A stretch of DNA of 64,000 bases from positions 3,038,001 through 3,102,000 of the forward strand of contig WHVY01000001.1 of the NCBI GenBank assembly GCA_022266195.1. The letters are read 5' to 3'. The DNA is from Tetranychus cinnabarinus (lineage: Eukaryota > Arthropoda > Arachnida > Trombidiformes > Tetranychidae). Both the position numbers and the translations under genes were made by a program. Below the pieces are notes generated by a model. That model was not told the origin of the DNA, did not search any database, and was given only the letters and a program-made list of their open reading frames with translations. Shown piece after piece: positions 26,401 to 34,434 of the stretch (position 1 is its first letter; every line of letters begins with the position of its first letter).

Positions 26401-28449
26401 AATTTGTTTTCACTGAAAATTGAATACCAAGACGGTATAAAGCTTTTATAACCTCAACTGGGAGTCAAAAATTTATGATAACTTTGGAAAAATGCTCTTT
26501 CACTTTTTCTTCATTTTGTGAACTTTTATCCATTTTTTTCAACATTTATCATGCAATAAATTAGAACTCTTTACCCGTCCCTGTTCATCACAATAACAAA
26601 GATAATAAAATGGTGATAATAATAGTTGTTCAATCTCATATTTTCCAGATAAAAGGTAATGAGCTTTTGTTGAGCAAACAATTTTCATTCACTTTTCTCT
26701 GATTCTTAGTTTTTTTTTGCTATTATTTTCACCTTTTATCAAAAAGCAAAAACAAGAAGAAAAATAAAAGTAGAGATTGAATCATTTCAAGTTTCATGAT
26801 TGAAAAAGCACGTGAATGGAGGAAAACTCTGTACCAAATGTTTCTTTCAATCTCAAGTTTATGATAATTACATCTTTTGATTTACTTTGAATATTCATGA
26901 ATTTCGCTCTTTACGTTTCTCACATTGAACAGTGAAAATGTCAAGGGAAACATGAAGTTGTAGTGTAACAAGTGTTACAAAACATTGTTACAAGGCTAAT
27001 TGTAATACACTTGACCAGCTTTCATTATTGATCAGTGAGTTTAGCTCATTGATTAGTGTAATAATGTTACGGTTTAATTTGTTGACATTTTTTCTTCTTC
27101 TCGCAATCAAAGTAAATTAAATGCTTAAAAGATTCACCTTTCATTTGTCATTTGAGTTTGGGCTTTGGTTTAAAGATTAAGTTAATATTTTTTGTTTCAA
27201 TTCAAATTGTTGATCTGATTTACGGCAAAAAAAGCAATTACTTAATCAGTCAACCTTCAATGATTTCCTTTGATTCTTTCGCTGTGATTATCATTGTTGC
27301 AATACTTTTACTTTATCATTGCTGTTCATTCATGCTCATGCCATGACATGAGCTAACCAATTTGATATCACTGTAAGTTTGATTAAAAGTAACTCCATTG
27401 ATCATATAAATCTAGAGACAGAATAGTTTTGCGTGTTGAGATTGTTCAGTTTAAAAATATCTTTCATTCCTATTATTACCCAACAATAATCGTACAATTA
27501 ATTAGCTAATTTGGTAACCTTTTTAAACTGATTATTTTCACTAATTAATTTGGGTGAAATGAGAGTTTGACTGTTGAATCTGCTGTTGAAATGGATGCTT
27601 GACATTTTGTCGTCAAATTTGAACCCAGAAAATGTATTTAATCAAAAATTTTTAGTTTACTTCCTCGGTCGTTGGCTAATGTGGTTAACATGAATTAAAA
27701 TATTCAATAAGTTGACAGTTTGGAACATTTTTTTTTCTTGTAAAAAGAGATTTTCTTTATAAGTTTACAAAAAAAAGTTGAAACTAAAAATGGATGAAAA
27801 GTCTAAGATTTGAAGCCATTTTAATGGAGCAAAATTTTTTTTGGCCAAAACTCAATTTTCAATTGATTGGGAAAGGGTGAAAAATGCAATTTAATTAAAA
27901 TTGTTTTACCTTTCAATTGAAACAGCAACCAGATTGAGTACAGATGATATACCACAGAGCATTTCAACGTATGAACTGAGTTTACAAACTGAACCTCCAA
28001 CATCCCATGTTATAGCAAAGTATTCCAGGGTTTCAAGAGGAACGTAAACAATTAACAATAAAAGATCGGCAATGGCAAGGGAAACCAGGAATGCCGTTGT
28101 TGGTGACCTGAGTTTACCTCGACCAGCCCAGGTTAGTATGACTACAATGTTGCCTGCAATTCCAATGATGAATGTGATTGCATGGGTGATTATGATTGGG
28201 TAAAATGCTGTTTAAAGGAAAGTTATTTAATTTCTTTGGTCTTTTGGAAAGTCACTTATCTGTATTTGTATTACCTGGATTGATTTTACTTGGATCAAGC
28301 ATATCTTCTGGTCTTTCCATTGGAATCCGCAAGTCGCCTGAATCTGGTAAACAGTTTTCATCGAAACGGCTACTTTTTGGTAAGCATCGATGGACATCAT
28401 TAACAAAAGGTGGTGGAAGATAAGAGTCATTTGTATTCCAAGGTTCCAT
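8472..28449 (-). CDS. Class A (rhodopsin-like) neuropeptide-type GPCR, five exons over 20 kb
   Basis: Exons (minus strand, 5' to 3'): 28275-28449, 27910-28207, 21558-21681, 18205-18612, 8472-9113. Every junction has GT and AG and keeps frame, giving 548 residues. Exon 1 is an extracellular N-terminus with N-D-S glycosylation potential. Exon 2 holds TM1 (G-N-I-V-V), TM2 (S-L-A-I-A-D) and TM3 with the conserved Cys. The E/DRY motif appears as E-R-F, split across the exon 2/3 junction, followed by V-I-V-Y-P-I-K-A-R. Exon 4 carries the ECL2 Cys (Y-Y-C-W), TM5 and a long Ser/Thr-rich third loop. Exon 5 holds TM6 (F-C-W-G-P), TM7 (N-P-F-I-Y) and a tail of about 150 residues. These are hallmarks of peptide receptors. 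The P-I-K-A-R-R-L-C-T second loop recalls the TRH-receptor/EFLGamide-receptor group, but CNMamide- or other orphan types are not excluded. It would act at the plasma membrane through G proteins. Confidence 0.93.
15117..15126 (+). other. CTCF-like AGAGGGCGCC site
   Basis: Reads CAATAGAGGGCGCCA, close to the animal CTCF core (YAGRKGGCRS). Within GPCR intron 4. Whether any factor binds is not shown by sequence alone. Confidence 0.25.
15210..15442. repeat. Dispersed repeat, copy 2, with internal inverted segment
   Basis: Related to 6140-6360. In addition, the block at 15292-15320 (CAAAGTTGAAATTTCGATCG start, then CCTTTGTT) recurs in inverted form at 15412-15442, about 90 bp apart, so the unit could fold back. 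A fragment with the same GGCGATCGAAGTTTC block is at 63600-63625. This looks like an old non-coding mobile element family. Confidence 0.5.
18613..21557 (-). other. GPCR intron 3 (2.9 kb)
   Basis: AT-rich, no embedded gene seen. The ORF at 20999-21241 (plus) is Lys-rich, without a domain, and is judged a chance ORF. Confidence 0.6.
22689..23494. repeat. Inverted repeat pair flanking a 750-bp AT-rich interval
   Basis: Positions 22689-22717 and 23466-23494 are reverse complements over 29 bp with one mismatch (core TTAGGGTTAAGTTAAC). The interval holds a (TTTAA)n tract and no long ORF. The arrangement resembles a non-autonomous element with subterminal inverted repeats, but no clear target duplication was found. 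Confidence 0.4.
22889..22916. repeat. TTTAA-type tandem repeat
   Basis: Five uninterrupted TTTAA-like units followed by a TTTATTT-rich tract. A simple-sequence repeat inside GPCR intron 2. Confidence 0.8.
26994..27172 (-). pseudogene. Broken copy of the ORF found upstream of HSP60 copy B
   Basis: On the minus strand this is a diverged copy of plus-strand 31257-31434. The first 43 bp are identical and the rest differ at scattered positions and by indels. The frame that gives a 106-residue ORF in the other copy is shifted here after about 20 codons and ends at a TAA. It lies within GPCR intron 2, in the same orientation as the receptor. The product is not recognised in either place. A duplicated fragment of a gene or of a repeat are both possible. 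Confidence 0.6.
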
Positions 28450-28884
28450 GATTGACTATTGATATGTGTAACAATTTTATACCGATGATCAAGAAAGTTT
28501 TTGGTGAACGTTAAGTTTCAAGGTGGACATTTTAGACGTAACAATGATGCTACTTATTTCTGGTAACAATTTGTTAAACTTTTGTTATACTATTTCTCAC
28601 TCTCGAGAAAAGAGTTTGCGTCGACTTGGTTTTGAAATGAAGATGCGCATTTTGATAAATTGTGATTCTAATAGAAAACAAAGTTTATTTGTATATGATG
28701 AAAATATAGTTCAGCTGAATAGAAATACAGAAAGAAATATAAATGGTGCAACTTATCAATAGGAACGAAAATGTAAAAAAATGACTATTACATGTAAAGT
28801 GGCACTACAGTTTATTGGAACAAGTATAAATGCATCGGGATAACGGCTAAATTGTGATGTTTGGTTTAGGTGATTTTATGGTAT
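28450..28884. other. Interval between HSP60 copy A 3' end and GPCR 5' end
   Basis: 435 bp containing the GPCR promoter/5'UTR and the 3' flank of HSP60 copy A. Both genes are on the minus strand, so the HSP60 terminator region lies just upstream of the GPCR start. No TATA box near the GPCR ATG is obvious. The ORF at 28523-28762 lacks an ATG start and is not supported. Confidence 0.5.
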
Positions 28885-30891
28885 CTAGAAACCACCCATA
28901 CCGCCCATACCGCCCATTCCACCCATTCCTCCCATGCCTCCCATGCCTGCCATAGGATCAGCTTTGTCTTCTTTAGGTGCTTCTACAATAACTGCTTCAA
29001 CTGTAGTTAAAAGTGAAGCGACTGAAGATGCATCGGATAAAGCAGTTCGAACGACTTTTGTTGGATCAATGATACCAGCGGAAATCATGTCAGTGAATTC
29101 ACCACGGAAAGCGTCATAACCAAAATTAGGATCGCTTGAGTCTAAAACTTTTTGCACAACAACTGAAGCATCAACGCCAGCATTTAATGCTATTTGAGTA
29201 CATGGCATCTTGAGGGCTTTTCGTACTATTTCGATTCCTGTTAAATGAAATGAAAGAAGAACAAATTAATTGAAATGATTTAGAAAAAATTATGGATAGA
29301 AGTCTAAAAAACTTGCAATATACAATGTAATATCTATTATCCATAGATGGCGACTGAGCAAAAATTGCTTTAACGAGCATTGCATTGTGTCCTTTAGAAT
29401 ATCTATCATCTAATGATAATATAATATAATCACTTACCTGTCTTTTGATCGTCATTCACAGGTTTGAGATCATCAAGTACTTTGATAGATTTGAGAAGAG
29501 CTGTTCCACCACCAGGAACAATACCTTCTTCAACAGCAGCTCTAGTGGCATTGAGTGCATCATTTACTCGATCCTTTTTTTCACTAACCTCTACTTCACT
29601 AGATCCACCAATTTTTAAAACACCAACACCACTTGCTAATCTGGCTAATCGTTCGGATAATTTTTCTTTCTCATATTCTGAATTGGTATTTTCAATTTCA
29701 AACCTAATCTGTTCGATTCGTCCATCAATCTCGGATTTATTACCTTTACCCTAGATAGACAAAAAAAGAAACATAAAAAGCAACTTAAAATTAGTAAAAT
29801 GAAAAAGTAAAGATTGAATACAAAAATCTTACCTTAAGTAGAAGACAATCATCTTTTGTGACTGTAACTTCGCCAATCAAACCTAAATCAGTTGGTTGAA
29901 TATCTTCCATTTTAGTAAGATTAGCTTCATCACCAAAAACTGTGGCTCCAGTTGAAACGGCAATATCTTTTAAGGTATTCTTTCTATTATCTCCAAATCC
30001 TGGTGCTTTCACAGCACATACTTGAAGACCAATTTTCAATCGATTCAATACCAATGTCGTTAAAGCTTCACCTTCAACATCCTCAGCAATAATCAATAAT
30101 GGTTTTCTTTGAGCATTAGCCATCTCTAATGCTGGAATCAAAGGTTGGACAGCGGAAATTTTCTTTTCACTAATGAGAACAAGACAATTCTCAAATTCAC
30201 ATTTAGCTCCTTTAGGTGAAGTTATAAAATATGGTGAAATATAACCTCGATCAAATTTTAGACCTTCAATGACTTCAAGTTCATCGGATAATGTTTTACC
30301 ATCTTTTACCGTAATCACGCCATCTTTTCCAACCTTTTCCATAGCCTCAGCGATCAAACTACCGACAGTTAAATCTCCATTTGCTGAGATTGTAGCGACT
30401 TGTTTAATTTCATCAGTGGTGGTTACTTTTTTTGATTGGTCTTTCAGTGTTGCAATGACCTTTTCCACTGCCATAATAACTCCTTTCCTTATTTCGGTAG
30501 AATTTGCTCCTTTTGAAATTTTATCGAAACCTTCTTTGGCAATAGCACGAGCCAAAACGGTAGCAGTTGTTGTACCATCACCAGCAGCCTCATTTGTAGC
30601 ATTGGCTACATCTTGGACAAGTTTTGCACCAATATTTTGAAATTTATCTTTCAATTCAATTGCTTTGGCTACCGTGACACCATCCTTGGTTATTTTTGGT
30701 GATCCCCAAGATTGTTCAATTACTACATTTCGTCCGGAAGGTCCCATCGTCACTGACACAGCATCAGCAAGAATATCAACTCCAGATAACATTTTAGCTC
30801 GAACATCACCTCCAAATTTAATTTCTTTAGAGTAATATCTGCTAAGTGAATTCCTAATAGCAGGGGAACGACGTAAAAGAAAATTGTACAT
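28885..30891 (-). CDS. HSPD1: Mitochondrial 60-kDa chaperonin HSP60, copy A
   Basis: Exons (minus): 29833-30891, 29438-29750, 28885-29237. This gives 574 residues, matching the usual length of animal HSP60. The N-terminus (many Arg/Ser, then R-Y-Y-S-K-E-I-K-F-G) is a mitochondrial presequence. The mature start and the ATP-binding G-D-G-T-T-T-A-T-V-L block, the G-x-x-x-D-R-G-Y-I-S-P-Y-F apical/intermediate segment and the G-G-G-T-A-L-L block are those of group I chaperonins. The tail is a G-G-M repeat ending G-G-F. It folds imported proteins in the matrix as a tetradecamer with HSP10. Exon 1 appears identical in nucleotides to copy B. Exon 3 differs, with one internal residue (Ser here, Ala in B, in the D-A-S-V-V-V-Q-K segment) and a longer tail. 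Intron 2 is 200 bp and unlike that of B. Confidence 0.97.
29345..29354 (+). other. AGATGGCGAC motif copy in HSP60 copy A intron 2
   Basis: Same 10-mer as at 22834-22843, and in reverse at 21984-21993 and 22738-22747. Here and in the two reverse copies it is followed, after T and four or five variable bases, by an A-run. Confidence 0.4.
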
Positions 30892-31022
30892 TTTTGTTAA
30901 ATTATTTTAAATTAATTTGGGATATTTAAATACAGTTAAACAAAACTCAAAAACCACCGGTAATCTTTAAAGAACCAAAGTTAAACAACGTGATTTCCAT
31001 GCTGCAACATTTGCTGTACAAT

Positions 31023-31030
31023 TTCTAGAA
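31023..31030. promoter_or_regulatory. Putative heat-shock element dyad
   Basis: TTCTAGAA, two inverted nGAAn units in tail-to-tail arrangement. A third unit in register is imperfect. It lies 132 bp upstream of the copy A ATG and about 610 bp from that of copy B. HSF normally needs three units, so this is a weak candidate. Confidence 0.35.
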
Positions 31031-31284
31031 ATTACCGCATAAATTTTTCTTACTCCATCTTGTGTTGAAAATTTTAGCTAAAACATTTATTAAGCAAAAT
31101 TTGAATACAAACTAAACTTTTTTGGAGATATTTTTAAACTGAATAATCTCAATGAATACGCACAACTATTCTGTCTAGATTTATATTATGATCAAAGGAC
31201 TTGCTTTTGATCAAACTCATAGTTAAATCAAATTGGTTAGCTTATGTCATGGGCCATAAACCAAAGCCCAAACTCAAATGACAA

Positions 31285-31605
31285 ATGAAAGGTGAATCTT
31301 TGAAGCATTTAATTCACATTGATTGCGAAGAAGAAAAACTCAATAAATTAAACCGTAACATTATTACATTTCTCGTTGAGCTGGCCTCACTCATCAATAA
31401 TGAAACCTGGTCAAGTGTATTACAATTAGCCCAAGAAAAGGTTATTCCGATGAGTAAATTTTCTTGTATTAAATCGATTTTACATGGAAAACTCGATCCT
31501 AGATTTAAAATCGATTCACAATTGATCAAAACCAGAAATCCACCAGAAAAGCATGTTCAACACGCTGTAATATTGCAACCAGTTCGTTTTAATTTGTGTT
31601 TTTGA
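31285..31605 (+). CDS. Unrecognised 106-codon ORF upstream of HSP60 copy B
   Basis: ATG at 31285, TGA at 31603-31605. The translation is Lys/Leu/Asn-rich with moderate complexity (for example W-S-S-V-L-Q-L-A-Q-E-K, H-G-K-L-D-P-R-F-K-I-D). It lacks a signal peptide and membrane segment. It ends 35 bp before the HSP60 B ATG, so on its own it leaves no room for a separate promoter. A broken copy of its first 60 codons is at 26994-27172. Another ATG at 31251 opens an overlapping 10-codon frame that ends just before this start. It may be a truncated or relocated gene fragment, with the real gene elsewhere. No function can be given. Confidence 0.35.
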   Translation: MKGESLKHLIHIDCEEEKLNKLNRNIITFLVELASLINNETWSSVLQLAQEKVIPMSKFSCIKSILHGKLDPRFKIDSQLIKTRNPPEKHVQHAVILQPVRFNLCF

Positions 31606-31640
31606 GTTCTATCAAATTAATTTAAAATAATTTAACAAAA

Positions 31641-33606
31641 ATGTACAATTTTCTTTTACGTCGTTCCCCTGCTATTAGGAATTCACTTAGCAGATATTAC
31701 TCTAAAGAAATTAAATTTGGAGGTGATGTTCGAGCTAAAATGTTATCTGGAGTTGATATTCTTGCTGATGCTGTGTCAGTGACGATGGGACCTTCCGGAC
31801 GAAATGTAGTAATTGAACAATCTTGGGGATCACCAAAAATAACCAAGGATGGTGTCACGGTAGCCAAAGCAATTGAATTGAAAGATAAATTTCAAAATAT
31901 TGGTGCAAAACTTGTCCAAGATGTAGCCAATGCTACAAATGAGGCTGCTGGTGATGGTACAACAACTGCTACCGTTTTGGCTCGTGCTATTGCCAAAGAA
32001 GGTTTCGATAAAATTTCAAAAGGAGCAAATTCTACCGAAATAAGGAAAGGAGTTATTATGGCAGTGGAAAAGGTCATTGCAACACTGAAAGACCAATCAA
32101 AAAAAGTAACCACCACTGATGAAATTAAACAAGTCGCTACAATCTCAGCAAATGGAGATTTAACTGTCGGTAGTTTGATCGCTGAGGCTATGGAAAAGGT
32201 TGGAAAAGATGGCGTGATTACGGTAAAAGATGGTAAAACATTATCCGATGAACTTGAAGTCATTGAAGGTCTAAAATTTGATCGAGGTTATATTTCACCA
32301 TATTTTATAACTTCACCTAAAGGAGCTAAATGTGAATTTGAGAATTGTCTTGTTCTCATTAGTGAAAAGAAAATTTCCGCTGTCCAACCTTTGATTCCAG
32401 CATTAGAGATGGCTAATGCTCAAAGAAAACCATTATTGATTATTGCTGAGGATGTTGAAGGTGAAGCTTTAACGACATTGGTATTGAATCGATTGAAAAT
32501 TGGTCTTCAAGTATGTGCTGTGAAAGCACCAGGATTTGGAGATAATAGAAAGAATACCTTAAAAGATATTGCCGTTTCAACTGGAGCCACAGTTTTTGGT
32601 GATGAAGCTAATCTTACTAAAATGGAAGATATTCAACCAACTGATTTAGGTTTGATTGGCGAAGTTACAGTCACAAAAGATGATTGTCTTCTACTTAAGG
32701 TAAGATTTTTATATTCAATCTTTACCTTTTCATTCTATTAATTTTATCTTGTTTTTTATGTTTCTTTTTTTGTCTATCTAGGGTAAAGGTAATAAATCCG
32801 AGATTGATGGAAGAATCGAACAGATTAGGTTTGAAATTGAAAATACCAATTCAGAATATGAGAAAGAAAAATTATCCGAACGATTGGCTAGATTAGCAAG
32901 TGGTGTCGGTGTTTTAAAAATTGGTGGATCTAGTGAAGTAGAGGTTAGTGAAAAAAAGGATCGAGTAAATGATGCACTCAATGCCACTAGAGCTGCTGTT
33001 GAAGAAGGTATTGTTCCTGGTGGTGGAACAGCTCTCCTCAAATCTATCAAAGTACTTGATGATCTTAAACCTGTAAATGACGATCAAAAGACAGGTAAGA
33101 TACAATGCATAATGCTTTTTCATAGAGATATTTTATCGCTATAGATTATCAATTGATACACTATAGATATTATCTCCCATGAAGTTTGTTCTTCTAGCTA
33201 TGTTTCCTATCCATTGTTTGCAAATATTTTTATTAATTTGTTTCTTGTTAATAATATTTTGACAGGAATTGAAATAGTACGAAAAGCCCTCAAGATGCCG
33301 TGCACTCAAATAGCATTAAATGCTGGTGTGGATGCTGCAGTTGTTGTTCAAAAAGTTTTAGACTCAAGCGATCCTAATTTTGGTTATGACGCTTTCCGTG
33401 GTGAATTCACTGACATGATTTCCGCTGGTATCATTGATCCAACAAAAGTCGTCAGAACTGCTTTATCTGATGCATCTTCAGTCGCTTCACTTTTAACAAC
33501 AGTTGAAGCAGTTATTGTAGAAGCACCCAAAGAAGACAAAGCTGATCCTATGGCAGGCATGGGAGGAATGGGAGGAATGGGTGGTATGGGTGGTATGGAT
33601 TACTAA
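31641..33606 (+). CDS. HSPD1: Mitochondrial 60-kDa chaperonin HSP60, copy B
   Basis: Exons: 31641-32699, 32782-33094, 33266-33606. This gives 570 residues. Intron positions and phases are the same as in copy A (after K of L-L-L-K, and within the codon before G-I-E-I-V-R). The protein differs from copy A only by Ala for Ser in exon 3 and by the C-terminal tail, which has fewer G-G-M units and ends G-M-D-Y. Mitochondrial presequence, ATP-binding G-D-G-T-T-T-A-T-V-L and the other chaperonin motifs are intact, so both copies look functional. Intron 1 is closely similar to that of A; intron 2 (171 bp) is not. Head-to-head with copy A. The regulatory sequence beyond -30 is different from that of A, which could give different expression. 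Confidence 0.97.
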
Positions 33607-34434
33607 ACAAATCTTCCACTCTCTGCCTCATCTCATCCTAGGCTTCAATCTCGTCATTGATCGTAGTTTCATCTAGTTATCATATAGTAAAAGCTCAGCT
33701 TTAATTAGTCTTTTCAATTAATTCAATTATAATCATGTGTGTATAATCCAATTTTTCTATATTTTCTTGTTATTAAAACAATGTAGTTTGCTTAAATTTC
33801 TCGTCTTATAAATTTAATCGAATCTAAGATCTCAAATCAATTTGTAAGATTGATTAAACGCCTTTCACCTAAATTCGTGTCCAAGAAAAGAGCTCTCAGT
33901 ATTCATGTAATTGCAATTATGATTCAAAATTACTTGCTGATGAACATCAATAGATATTCAATATTGGAAATGAACGGAGCCGTTATGAAGAATGGCAATT
34001 TTACTTTAAAGTTGATGCTATTTATTATTATTATTCATTGTAATGTCCTTAAGTTTTGACAAAGGAAAATTTTTTATGATACAAGTAGCACAGAATTATT
34101 TAGAATTGAATTGAAAAGTACAAATCATGATAGTTGAGAGCCGTAAGTTGTATTAGTAAAGTATATCACAGTCGAATAGAAATTAGTGAGGATAGAAAAA
34201 TCTTATCCAGTAATTATGCTGTTTCAATAGCAACTGGATAATTCGTTACAGAATACACAAAAATTTCGCATGTAGATTTTCATCAAAATCGCATTGCAAA
34301 TTCACAGAGGAGATGATAAAGACGTAAACTAGATTTAAGTGAAACAGAATCAAGGCGTCTGATTAAGAAACGTGATGCTTAGTGTACAGATTAAATTGCC
34401 ATAGCATGTTATCCTCTGTTGATACGTAGTAGAT
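33607..34434. other. Interval between convergent HSP60 B and TMEM87
   Basis: 828 bp of 3' flank for both genes (convergent transcription). AT-rich, with a short unsupported ORF at 33850-34059. No RNA gene seen. Confidence 0.6.

Larger units (their letters stand above)
21682..27909 (-). other. GPCR intron 2 (6.2 kb)
   Basis: Contains an inverted repeat pair (22689-22717 and 23466-23494), a TTTAA-type tandem tract (about 22889-22916), three copies of an AGATGGCGAC motif and a broken copy of a gene fragment (26994-27172). It has no intact gene I can support. Confidence 0.6.
30892..31640. promoter_or_regulatory. Divergent HSP60 A/B promoter interval
   Basis: 749 bp between the two HSP60 start codons. 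The first ~30 bp next to each ATG are identical (an AAATTAATTTAAAATAATTT block), marking the ends of the inverted duplication. Next to copy A lie an ACCGGT site (30956-30961) and a TTCTAGAA heat-shock-type dyad (31023-31030). On the copy B side most of the sequence is an unrelated open frame (31285-31605). No TATA box is clear. Confidence 0.6.

Noticed and set aside
30269..30640. Long antisense ORF over HSP60 exon (mirrored at 31892-32263)
   Set aside because: Exact shadow of the HSP60 coding strand in both copies; composition follows the sense codons, no start context or homology.
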